This document shows, piece by piece, positions 44,075 through 51,436 of a DNA stretch of 64,000 nucleotides. A model generated the notes under the pieces. That model saw nothing but the letters and a program-made list of their open reading frames with translations. It did no database searches and was not told where the DNA came from. A program made the translations under genes and the position numbers. Location of the stretch: assembly GCF_024169925.1 (NCBI RefSeq), contig NZ_JALJXF010000001.1, forward strand, positions 3,788,001 to 3,852,000, read 5' to 3'. This DNA comes from Methylorubrum extorquens. Its GTDB lineage: Bacteria; Pseudomonadota; Alphaproteobacteria; Rhizobiales; Beijerinckiaceae. Positions within the stretch are counted from its first letter, which is position 1; every line of letters begins with the position of its first letter.

Positions 44075-46486
44075 TTGCCCATCCCGACATCAGACGCGCA
44101 CGCCGCCGCGCTGGTCCAGCACTGGCGCAGTTGCCGGCCCCGGCCCGGGGCGATGCCGGGTTACGAAGCCGTCGTCCTGGGCCGGCTCGGCCGCCTGGCC
44201 GACCGCTGCGCCCTGGTCGCTACCCGCGAAGGCCGGGCCGAGCGCATCCTCTGGGGTGGCCCGGGATTTCGCGACTGGTTCGAGGACGAGATCCGCGACC
44301 GGAGGCTCGTGCAGATGCCCGACGAGATTCGCCGTCCGATCGAGGAGATCGGGGTCGCCGCCCTGCGCACCGGCGAGCCGGCCGGGGCCCGCTGCGACCG
44401 CATCACCGACAGCGTCGTCACCACCTGGAATCTCGTCGGCGTCCCGCTCGCCAACGGCAGCGGAACACCCCTCCTCCTCGTCCACGTCGACAGCGAGGGC
44501 GTGCGCACCGAACTGATGAAGGCGATGTTCGGCGCGACCGGCCAGGGCCTGATGGCGCTCGGCGCGGTCCGCGATGCGGATGGTGCGGTCGCGGACTTCA
44601 AGATCGTCGCCCTCAATCAGGGCGCCGCGGAGATACTCGGGCGGCCGGTCGCAGGCCTGCAATGGCAGCGCCTGGGCGATCTCGTCCCGGTCCGGCTCGG
44701 TGTGACGCAACGGCTGTCGGGTGTTCTGGGATGCGCCGACCGGGCGACATTCGAGCTCGCCGTGCCGCGCACCGAGGGGACGACGCTGCACCTGAAGGTG
44801 GAGGCGCAGGCCATCGGCGATCTCGTCGCCGTCGCCATGACCGATGTCGGGGACATCAAGGCGCGCGAGGCCTCGTTCCGCTTCCTGTTCGAGAGTAATC
44901 CGCTGCCGATGTGGCTGGTCGATGGGGACTCGTCCCGCTTCGTCGCCGTGAACGAGGCGGCCATCGCCCATTACGGCTACAGCCGCGAGGCCTTCCTGGC
45001 CCGGAGCCTGCCGGACCTGTCGGAAGCCGGATCGTGCGGTTTCGCCCGCGACGGCCGCCTGCACCGTCATCGCCGGGCCGATGGCTCGCTGATCGAGGTG
45101 ACGCTGTTCGAGCGCAGCCTCGCCTTCGAGGGCCGCCCGGCCGTGCTCGGCGCGGCCATCGACGTCACCGAGCAGCGCCGCGCCGAGGCGCGCATCACCC
45201 ACATGGCCCACCACGATGCGCTGACGGGCCTGCCGAACCGGGCGCTGTTCACGACCCGCCTCGCGGAGGCGATCGCCGAGCAGGCCCGCACCGGCGCGGG
45301 CGCCGCCCTGCTCTGCCTCGACCTCGACAAGTTCAAGCTCGTCAACGACAGCCTCGGCCACCCGGCGGGCGACGCTCTGCTCCGGACGGTGGCGGACCGG
45401 ATCACGGCCTGCCTGCGCGGGGAGGATCTGGTCGCACGCCTCGGCGGCGACGAGTTCGCGGTGCTGTTGCGCAACCCCGACGCCGCGACCGTGTCCGCCG
45501 TCGCCGGCCGGATTATCGAGGCGTTGTCACGCCCGGTCAGGCTCGGCGACCGGGAGTGCCAGGTCGGCGTGAGCGTCGGCATTGCGTGCCTACCCGAGCA
45601 CGGGACGGATTCCGATACCCTGCTGCGCCACGCCGACCTCGCCCTCTACCGGGCAAAGGCGGATGGCGGCAGCGTTGCCCATTGTTTCGAGGCGGCGATG
45701 GACAGTTGGGACCGGTCCCGGCGCCGACGGGAGGCCGACCTGCATGAGGCCTTCGCCCGGGGCGATCTCACGCTCGCCTATCAGCCGGTCGTCGGCGTCC
45801 GCTCGCGGGAGATCGTCGGGTTCGAGGCGCTGCTGCGCTGGCACCACCCCGTCGAGGGCGCGATCCCGCCATCCGAATTCGTGCCGCTCGCAGAGGACAT
45901 CGGCCTGATCGTCCCGATCGGCGCCTGGGTCCTGCGGCAAGCCTGCGCCGAGGCGAGCCTTTGGGCCGATCCGGTTCGGGTCGCGGTGAACCTCTCGCCG
46001 GTGCAATTCCGCGATCCGGGCCTCGTCGCGACGGTGCGTGAGGCGCTCGCCCTCTCCGGGCTCGCACCGCACCGCCTCGAACTGGAGGTCACGGAGTCGG
46101 TGCTGCTGGCCGCGAGCGAAGCCAACGTGGCGACGCTGCATGCCCTGCGGGATCTCGGCGTACGGATCGCCATGGACGATTTCGGAACGGGCTACTGCTC
46201 GCTGAGCTACCTGCAGAAATTTCCCTTCGACAAGATCAAGATCGACCGCTCCTTCGTGAGCCGGCTCGGCGAAAATCCGCACTCGACCGCGATCGTGCGG
46301 GCGGTGATCGGCCTCGGCGCGAGCCTCGGCATCGTCACCGTGGCCGAGGGCGTCGAGACCGAAGCCCAGTTCGCCCATCTGCGGGCCGATGGCTGCGGGG
46401 AGGTACAGGGCTACCTATTCGGTCGGCCGAGCCCTGCCGCGCAGGCCGTCGGACTGATCCGACGGGAGCCGGACCTCGCCGCCTGA
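44075..46486 (+). CDS. PAS-GGDEF-EAL c-di-GMP turnover protein
   Basis: An 803-residue soluble protein with an N-terminal region of PAS/DUF type (about 1-150), a PAS-like segment (about 150-265), a PAS domain (about 265-375, FRFLFESNPLPMWLVDGDSS), a GGDEF domain (about 385-545) and an EAL domain (about 555-800). Both active sites are intact: DALTGLPNRALF and RLGGDEFAVLL (457-461) for the cyclase, and GFEALLRWHHP (584-586) with DDFGTGYCSLSYL for the phosphodiesterase. The product could be either, switched by PAS signals. The start looks like TTG 44075, with GGAG 13 bases upstream; ATG 44153 would drop 26 residues. No neighbour suggests the output. Confidence 0.92.
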   Translation: MPIPTSDAHAAALVQHWRSCRPRPGAMPGYEAVVLGRLGRLADRCALVATREGRAERILWGGPGFRDWFEDEIRDRRLVQMPDEIRRPIEEIGVAALRTGEPAGARCDRITDSVVTTWNLVGVPLANGSGTPLLLVHVDSEGVRTELMKAMFGATGQGLMALGAVRDADGAVADFKIVALNQGAAEILGRPVAGLQWQRLGDLVPVRLGVTQRLSGVLGCADRATFELAVPRTEGTTLHLKVEAQAIGDLVAVAMTDVGDIKAREASFRFLFESNPLPMWLVDGDSSRFVAVNEAAIAHYGYSREAFLARSLPDLSEAGSCGFARDGRLHRHRRADGSLIEVTLFERSLAFEGRPAVLGAAIDVTEQRRAEARITHMAHHDALTGLPNRALFTTRLAEAIAEQARTGAGAALLCLDLDKFKLVNDSLGHPAGDALLRTVADRITACLRGEDLVARLGGDEFAVLLRNPDAATVSAVAGRIIEALSRPVRLGDRECQVGVSVGIACLPEHGTDSDTLLRHADLALYRAKADGGSVAHCFEAAMDSWDRSRRRREADLHEAFARGDLTLAYQPVVGVRSREIVGFEALLRWHHPVEGAIPPSEFVPLAEDIGLIVPIGAWVLRQACAEASLWADPVRVAVNLSPVQFRDPGLVATVREALALSGLAPHRLELEVTESVLLAASEANVATLHALRDLGVRIAMDDFGTGYCSLSYLQKFPFDKIKIDRSFVSRLGENPHSTAIVRAVIGLGASLGIVTVAEGVETEAQFAHLRADGCGEVQGYLFGRPSPAAQAVGLIRREPDLAA

Positions 46487-46520
46487 GGCGGAAGGGCGGG
46501 CGGATCGCCCGCCCGGCCCC

Positions 46521-46697
46521 TTACTTCGTGATCTTCACGGACACCGGATCGCTCGACGGAAAGGTCTCCTCCAGCGCCTCGTCGAGGCGCTCGTCCTTCT
46601 CCTCCTTCGAGTTCTCGGGGATGGACTTGTCGCCCTGGCCGTCCTGCTGGAAGCCCTTGGGCTTGGTCTCGTCGGTCGGTTGGGTCTTGTCGGACAC
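46521..46697 (-). CDS. small acidic conserved protein (58 residues)
   Basis: Read leftward from GTG 46697, the frame gives SDKTQPTDETKPKGFQQDG, GQGDKSIPENSKEEKDERLD and EALEETFPSSDPVSVKITK, then TAA. The ending DERLDEALEETFPSSDPVSV is a pattern I have seen in many small proteobacterial proteins of unknown function, often in stress regulons. It is very acidic and hydrophilic, with no signal or helix. A GAGG lies 9 bases before the start. The frame is shorter than the usual cut-offs for gene callers, which makes it easy to miss. It is tail-to-tail with the c-di-GMP gene, 34 bases away. Confidence 0.75.
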   Translation of the reverse strand: MSDKTQPTDETKPKGFQQDGQGDKSIPENSKEEKDERLDEALEETFPSSDPVSVKITK

Positions 46698-46793
46698 GGG
46701 GTACCTCGGGGTCTGTCGTCATGCGCCGCAATGCGGCTCCGATGCGGACCAACGCGAGCGCGGCCTTCCTGTTTCGTGCCGTTCTGCGAACCG

Positions 46794-48068
46794 TCACGGT
46801 CCCGCAGGGGCCGCACCGCGCAGGCCCGGCCGTTCCGTCGGGTGCAGAGCGGGGCGGACCTCGCGCATCACCAAGCCGTAGACCTGCTCCAGCCGGTCGA
46901 GATGCGCGTCGACGCTGAGCGGCGCCGACCAGTAGCGCTCGTAGGCGCGCTCGGCCATGCGGGCGGCCAGCGCGTCGTCCGACAGCCGGGTCAGGTGGGC
47001 GGCGAGCGCGCCGGCATCGCCGGAGCGGAACCAGAACCCGTTCTCGCCGTCCTCCACCGCCTCGCGCCCGGCGCAGGCATCGGAGACGATGACCGGGCAG
47101 CCGCAGGCGAGCGCCTCGTAGACGGTGAGCGGCTGGCCCTCGTACCAGATGCTCGGGAAGACGAGCGCCCGGGCCCGCCGCATCAGGGCCTGCACCTCGG
47201 GCCCGGTCTTCCAGCCCAGCATCACCGCCTCGGGATAGCGCGCCTTCAGCTCCGCCGCGTTCGGCCCGTCGCCGACGAAGACCGGGCGGATGCCGGCCCG
47301 CCGCGCGGCCTCGGCGAAGACCGGCGCGCCCTTCTCCGTCGAGATGCGACCGACGAACAGGACATCACCGCGTCCCTCGTGCCCGGGCGGTTGCCGCTCG
47401 ACCGAGATCGGGTTGTCGATCCGGTGGAACACCGTGCGCGGGGGCAGAAGCGACGCGATCACCCGCTCTTGGAGCGCGCTGATGGTGACCACGTGGCGGA
47501 ACAGGTTGGGCAGGCCGGCGACGTGCTCCAGGCCGAGATGGCGCACCACCCGAAGGAGCTTGCGCGGGTAGGAGCGTGCGTCGCAATTCGTGGTGAGGCA
47601 GGCCGCCGACATCGGGGTGCGGTGGCAGATCCGGTCGGCCGGATATTCGTAGAAGCCGCCATTTGGGCAGACGAGGAAGAACTCGTGCATCGTGTAGAGA
47701 CACGGCAGCCCCGACCGCCGGATCGCCGTGCCGATCGAGGGCGAGAGCGCCTTGGCGAAGGCGTGGACATGCACCAGCGTGTCCCGGGGATCGCACAGCC
47801 TCAGTTCCGCGGCGAGGCGGGCAGTGGCGCGGGCGTTCCAGATCGCCTGGGCGGCAAAGGCGAGCTTGTTCGTGGTGGAGGCGATGTCGTCCTGCCCAAG
47901 GCAGACCACCCGCGCTCCGCTCTCGGCGAGCCGGGGATCGACCGGGCCGACCGCAGCGAACACCGTGACCCGGTGGCCGCGCCGGCGCAGGCCCACGGCG
48001 GAGTCGAGTGCGACCTTGGCTTGGCCGCCATTGATGTGGGCATGGTCGAGAACGAGGACGACGTGCAC
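46794..48068 (-). CDS. GT4-family glycosyltransferase
   Basis: A 424-residue retaining glycosyltransferase (GT-B fold, GT4). The N-terminal acceptor half starts HVVLVLDHAHINGGQAKVAL; CHRTPMSAACLTTNCDAR and LYTMHEFFLVCPNGGFYEY mark a subgroup with conserved cysteines. The C-terminal donor half has DVLFVGRISTEKGAPVFAEA, FVGDGPNAAEL and the EGQPLTVYEALACGCPVIVSD sugar-nucleotide site. The start is GTG 48068; a longer frame is antisense and unlike the family. It is divergent from, and similar in sequence to, the next gene, suggesting a duplicated pair working on one polysaccharide or glycolipid. Sugar unknown. Confidence 0.9.
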   Translation of the reverse strand: MHVVLVLDHAHINGGQAKVALDSAVGLRRRGHRVTVFAAVGPVDPRLAESGARVVCLGQDDIASTTNKLAFAAQAIWNARATARLAAELRLCDPRDTLVHVHAFAKALSPSIGTAIRRSGLPCLYTMHEFFLVCPNGGFYEYPADRICHRTPMSAACLTTNCDARSYPRKLLRVVRHLGLEHVAGLPNLFRHVVTISALQERVIASLLPPRTVFHRIDNPISVERQPPGHEGRGDVLFVGRISTEKGAPVFAEAARRAGIRPVFVGDGPNAAELKARYPEAVMLGWKTGPEVQALMRRARALVFPSIWYEGQPLTVYEALACGCPVIVSDACAGREAVEDGENGFWFRSGDAGALAAHLTRLSDDALAARMAERAYERYWSAPLSVDAHLDRLEQVYGLVMREVRPALHPTERPGLRGAAPAGP

Positions 48069-48091
48069 GGCGATTCCCGGTTCTTTCCCGC

Positions 48092-48133
48092 AGATCGTCC
48101 CGGAAGCCGGTAACCGGCTTACCTTCGACGCTC
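48092..48133. repeat. dispersed CATCGTC element, copy 3 (both ends changed)
   Basis: AGATCGTCCCGGAAGCCGGT followed by AACCGGCTTACCTTCGACGC. It keeps the ATCGTCCCGGA left end and the CCGGCTT core, with a degraded right end. It lies in the 229-base divergent gap between the two glycosyltransferase genes, just upstream of the leftward one. Confidence 0.55.
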
Positions 48134-48297
48134 TGCGAACAGTTCGCCAACGTTTACCAGCCGGCAGTTGATCTCCCGTAAACCTTGAGAGCGGACGTTC
48201 GCCGCGCCGTCGCGACGTCTTCTCCGGAGCGTCGTTCTTGTCCGAGAATTGGGTCACCTGTCGGGATGACGCACCCGCCTCTGGCCGGGATGCCTCC

Positions 48298-49563
48298 ATG
48301 CATGTCGTGATTCTCGCTGAATTCGCCGCCGCCAGCGGGGGCGCCGAGAAGGTCGCGGTGGAATCCGCCCGCGCCCTGACCGAGGCTGGCGCGGCGGTGA
48401 CCTACATTCAGGCCATCACCGGCCCCGTCGATCCGCTGCTCGACCATCCGCGCCTGCACCGCATCGACCTCGGCCTGCCGGACGTGTGGTCGCTGCCGGC
48501 ATGGCGTGGCGCAACGTCGGGGATCTGGAACGGCGAGGCCGCCGCGCGGCTCGCGAGCGCGCTCGACAGCCTGCCGGTGGCGCCCGACTGTCTTCACCTG
48601 CATCAGTGGACCCGCGCGCTCTCGCCCGCCGTGCTGCCGGTGCTGCTCGGCCGCGGCGTTCCCCTGGTGCTGACGCTGCACGACTATGCCCTCACCTGTC
48701 CGAACGGTGTCGATTACCGTTTCGATCGGGCCGAGCCCTGCGCACTCGTCCCGCTGTCCGGCGCCTGCCTGGCAGCCGCCTGCGATCCGAAGAGCCGGCT
48801 GCACAAGCTGGTGCGGGTCGGCCGCGCTGCCGCGCTGCGGGTCGCGGCGCGAGGAGCCGATCTCGACGTCGTCCATGTCTGCGACGGCAGCCGTGCGCGG
48901 GTGGCGGGTCGGTCCGGGAGCCTGCGCCTGCGCCATCACCGCATCGACAACCCGGTGCGGGTGGAGAAGCGCGCGCCGGCCATGCCGGCTTCGGGCGATG
49001 CGATCGTCTATGTCGGGCGCCTGACTCCGGAGAAGGGCGCGGATCTCGTCGCCGAGGCCGCGCGACGGGCCGGACTGCCCGCGCTCTTCATCGGGGCCGG
49101 TCCGCTCGAAGCGCGTCTGCGGGCGGAGGGCGCCGAGGTGCTTGGCTGGAGAAGCCCGGAGGCCGTCGAGGCGATCCTGCGCCGCCGAGCGCGTGCACTC
49201 TGCGCGCCCTCGCGCTGGGTCGAGACCGGGCCGCTCACCGTTTACGAGGCACTGGCTCAAGGCATCCCCGTCGTGGCGTCGCTTCGCTCCGGCGCCGCGG
49301 AGAAGGTTGCGGACGGTGAGACCGGGTTCGTCGTCGAGCCGGAGGTGGCGGCGCTGGCCGGCGCCTTCGAGGCGCTCAAGGGCGACGCGCTGACCGCCCG
49401 TCTCGGCCGGGCGGCCTATGACCGGTACTGGCAAGCGCCGCTGACGCTCGCCGCCCACGCTCTTTCCCTGCTGGCACTGTATCGGCGGATCGGGGACGAA
49501 TTCAGGATGCGGCAGTGCGATATGAGTGAGGCTGCGGCGGAGCTATCGGTGTCCATTCCATAG
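48298..49563 (+). CDS. GT4-family glycosyltransferase (paralogue of the divergent gene)
   Basis: A 421-residue GT4 enzyme, start HVVILAEFAAASGGAEKVAVE, close in layout to the divergent neighbour: VLTLHDYALTCPNGVDYRF, SGACLAAACDPKSRLHKL (cysteines as in the neighbour), AIVYVGRLTPEKGADLVAEA, FIGAGPLEARL, then VETGPLTVYEALAQGIPVV for the donor site. It likely adds a sugar during synthesis of a surface glycan. The start is ATG 48298 after a CCTCC-poor leader; no better start is close. An inverted repeat lies 28 bases after the stop. Donor and acceptor sugars are unknown. Confidence 0.9.
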   Translation: MHVVILAEFAAASGGAEKVAVESARALTEAGAAVTYIQAITGPVDPLLDHPRLHRIDLGLPDVWSLPAWRGATSGIWNGEAAARLASALDSLPVAPDCLHLHQWTRALSPAVLPVLLGRGVPLVLTLHDYALTCPNGVDYRFDRAEPCALVPLSGACLAAACDPKSRLHKLVRVGRAAALRVAARGADLDVVHVCDGSRARVAGRSGSLRLRHHRIDNPVRVEKRAPAMPASGDAIVYVGRLTPEKGADLVAEAARRAGLPALFIGAGPLEARLRAEGAEVLGWRSPEAVEAILRRRARALCAPSRWVETGPLTVYEALAQGIPVVASLRSGAAEKVADGETGFVVEPEVAALAGAFEALKGDALTARLGRAAYDRYWQAPLTLAAHALSLLALYRRIGDEFRMRQCDMSEAAAELSVSIP

Positions 49564-49591
49564 GCAACACCCTTGGCAAAGGGCACTTTCC

Positions 49592-49612
49592 ACCATTATA
49601 GTGCATAATGGT
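49592..49612. repeat. 21-base inverted repeat after the glycosyltransferase gene
   Basis: ACCATTAT-AGTGC-ATAATGGT: 8-bp perfect arms with a 5-base spacer, 28 bases after the stop at 49563. There is no T run, so it may be an operator or a weak transcript end. Confidence 0.6.
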
Positions 49613-49687
49613 ACGTCTGCCTGCCGAGCGGCGGTGTAGCGGAATCACAGCTCTTAACAGAAGCTTAGTTCAATGTGGCGCCCTGCT

Positions 49688-49748
49688 GGACAGTGCTGTC
49701 CAAGTGCTCGAAACTGTCCTTGACTTTCATGTTGCACCGCAACATATG
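49688..49748 (+). promoter_or_regulatory. phasin promoter with two palindromic operator candidates
   Basis: TTGACT (49720-49725) and CATATG (49743-49748) are spaced by 17 bases, as in a sigma-70-type promoter. The spacer and the -10 contain a perfect inverted repeat, ATGTTGC-ACC-GCAACAT (49729-49745), whose core TTGC-N3-GCAA resembles the TGC-based sites bound by PhaR repressors of phasin genes. A second palindrome GGACAG-TG-CTGTCC (49688-49701) lies 18 bases upstream of the -35 box. The phasin start codon is 82 bases downstream. Regulation by PhaR is inference. Confidence 0.6.
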
Positions 49749-49830
49749 AGGTGCGGGCCGGTTAGCTGCGGGGATGCTCTACACGCTCCCCGATACCGAA
49801 TTCTCCCGGTCCGTCTGACAGGAGAGACAG

Positions 49831-50187
49831 ATGAGCACCCAGAGCTTCGAGATCCCCGCAGAGTTCCGCGACTTCGCCGACAAGAGCGTCGATCAAGCTC
49901 GCAACGCCTTCGGTACGTTGCTGAACGGTGCGGTGAAGACCTCCGAGCAGCTCCGGAACTCGGCCTCGACCGTCCAGTCGACGCTGAACGCGGCGGTGCT
50001 CAAGAGCCTCGACCACGCCAAGACCAACGCCGACAGCACCTTCGACTACGTGCAGCGCGTCGTGCGCGCGAAGGACCCGCGCGAGGCCTTCGAGATCCAG
50101 TCCGAGTTCCTGAAGACCCAGTTCGCCGCGTTCCAGGCCCAGGCCAAGGAATACGGTGCCCTCGCTCAGAGCGCCGCTGGCCGCTAA
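49831..50187 (+). CDS. phasin family protein 1
   Basis: A 118-residue, mostly helical, amphipathic protein of the phasin_2 type, which coats polyhydroxyalkanoate granules or serves as a related stress protein. It begins STQSFEIPAEFRDFADKSVD and runs through QARNAFGTLLNGAVKTSEQL, SLDHAKTNADSTFDYVQRVV and EIQSEFLKTQFAAFQAQAKEY, the conserved core. No signal peptide. The start ATG 49831 has a strong GGAGAG. It has its own promoter with candidate operators and sits 164 bases before a second phasin-like gene. Confidence 0.93.
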   Translation: MSTQSFEIPAEFRDFADKSVDQARNAFGTLLNGAVKTSEQLRNSASTVQSTLNAAVLKSLDHAKTNADSTFDYVQRVVRAKDPREAFEIQSEFLKTQFAAFQAQAKEYGALAQSAAGR

Positions 50188-50351
50188 TCCGGTCCGGCTG
50201 CGGGCCCCGGCCCGCCTGGGGAGCATGGGAGGCCGAATCCGCGACGAGCGGGCTCGGCACGCCCGTGCTCCGACGCTATGCTCCGTCGCAGCGCTCCGGG
50301 CTCGGCTCGGACCCACGCTGAGGCAGAGGGTTTCGAACGAGGAGAAGGCCC

Positions 50352-51122
50352 ATGTCGTCGAGCCGCCGCAGGGGACGCCCACCCGGAGCGCCCGCCACTA
50401 CCCAGCCGCCGACCGTCACCGCAACGCCGTCCGAGGTCGCCGACGCCCTGTTGGCCGAGACGCCGGCCGACGCGAGCCTGGAGCCTAAGACGGACGAGAC
50501 CGAGACCGCCGAGGCTCAGCCCGTTGAGGCTCAAGCCGTGGAGGCCACCACCGAGCATTCCGCAGAGAGCGGTGCAGCCGAGGCCGTCGAACCGCCCGGC
50601 GAGTCCGCCCCGGTCGAGGCGCAGTCCGCCGCGGATGACCAGCCGGTCGCGCAGGCGGTCGAGGCACGCGAGGAGACGGTTACCGCCGCGTCGGATCAAG
50701 TGCCTGCCGTGACGGCCGAACCGGAAGTCGTCGCGTCCGAAGTGGCCGAAACCGTCGAGGCGGTGACCGAGACGCACGCCTGGACCACGCTGCTTCCGAC
50801 GCTAGCCGAGGCCAATCCCGAAGCCAGGACGTCCGAGGATGCCCGGTCGAAGCCGCAAAGCGTACGCATCGGCGCGAACTTCGCTTTCGCGCCGACGCTC
50901 GCGCCGCTCACCGAGATCAACGCGAAGCTGTTCGCCTTCGCGCGTGGAGAGGGCGAGGCGGTCATCGCCCATTTCCAGGCCCTGGCCCGGGCCAAGTCCC
51001 CGGCGGAGGCGATCCGCCTCCAGGTGACGGAGATGCAGCGTGCCGCCGACGCCTCGCTGAGCTGCTTCAGCGACATCGTCCGCAGCGCCAACCGCCTGAA
51101 CGACAACGCCCGCCGGCACTGA
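50352..51122 (+). CDS. phasin-domain protein with long acidic, AT-hook-like N-terminus
   Basis: A 256-residue protein. The C-terminal part (about 165-256) is phasin-like: RIGANFAFAPTLAPLTEINA, KLFAFARGEGEAVIAHFQAL, KSPAEAIRLQVTEMQRAAD. The N-terminal 160 residues are low in complexity, rich in Glu, Ala, Val and Pro (EAQPVEAQAVEATTEH, VVASEVAETVEAVTETH). The very start, SSSRRRGRPPGAPA, contains an RGRP AT-hook-like motif that could touch the minor groove of DNA. It recalls PhaF-type phasins that combine granule and nucleoid binding. The start ATG 50352 has AGGAGAAGG upstream. A terminator follows at 51152. Confidence 0.85.
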   Translation: MSSSRRRGRPPGAPATTQPPTVTATPSEVADALLAETPADASLEPKTDETETAEAQPVEAQAVEATTEHSAESGAAEAVEPPGESAPVEAQSAADDQPVAQAVEAREETVTAASDQVPAVTAEPEVVASEVAETVEAVTETHAWTTLLPTLAEANPEARTSEDARSKPQSVRIGANFAFAPTLAPLTEINAKLFAFARGEGEAVIAHFQALARAKSPAEAIRLQVTEMQRAADASLSCFSDIVRSANRLNDNARRH

Positions 51123-51151
51123 AAGCCAGCACCGGCCGGGACACGAGGTCG

Positions 51152-51182
51152 GGGCAGTCGCCATCGGGCGGCTGCCCTTTTT
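51152..51182 (+). terminator. intrinsic terminator after the second phasin gene
   Basis: An 11-bp stem, GGGCAGTCGCC with GGCGGCTGCCC (one G-U pair), an ATCG loop and five T residues. It starts 30 bases after the stop codon. Confidence 0.9.
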
Positions 51183-51436
51183 CGTCGGTCCACACGGTCG
51201 TCCGGAGGTGAAACTCACCCCACAGCGAAACCCGAGCAGAGCCGAAGCCGACCAAGGACAAGACTTGCCTGGGGCGGGCGCCGACGCTTGGGGCGGGCCT
51301 GACAGCAAGACGCTCGCGGTCGGCATCGCATGCCGGCCGACGATGCATGACGCGGACGCTGCACCAGCCCCTCGCGCGCTGCGGTCGCAGGGGCTACATA
51401 GCCCGCCACCGCTCCAGCGACCTCCGGAGACCTCGC
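51183..51436 (+). other. 254-base leader region of the Do-type protease
   Basis: Follows the terminator and precedes ATG 51437; together with the terminator the gap between genes is 314 bases. No coding frame of interest is seen; an in-frame ATG at 51347 would add 30 Arg-rich residues before the signal peptide, which I rejected. I could not find a convincing promoter. Confidence 0.4.
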
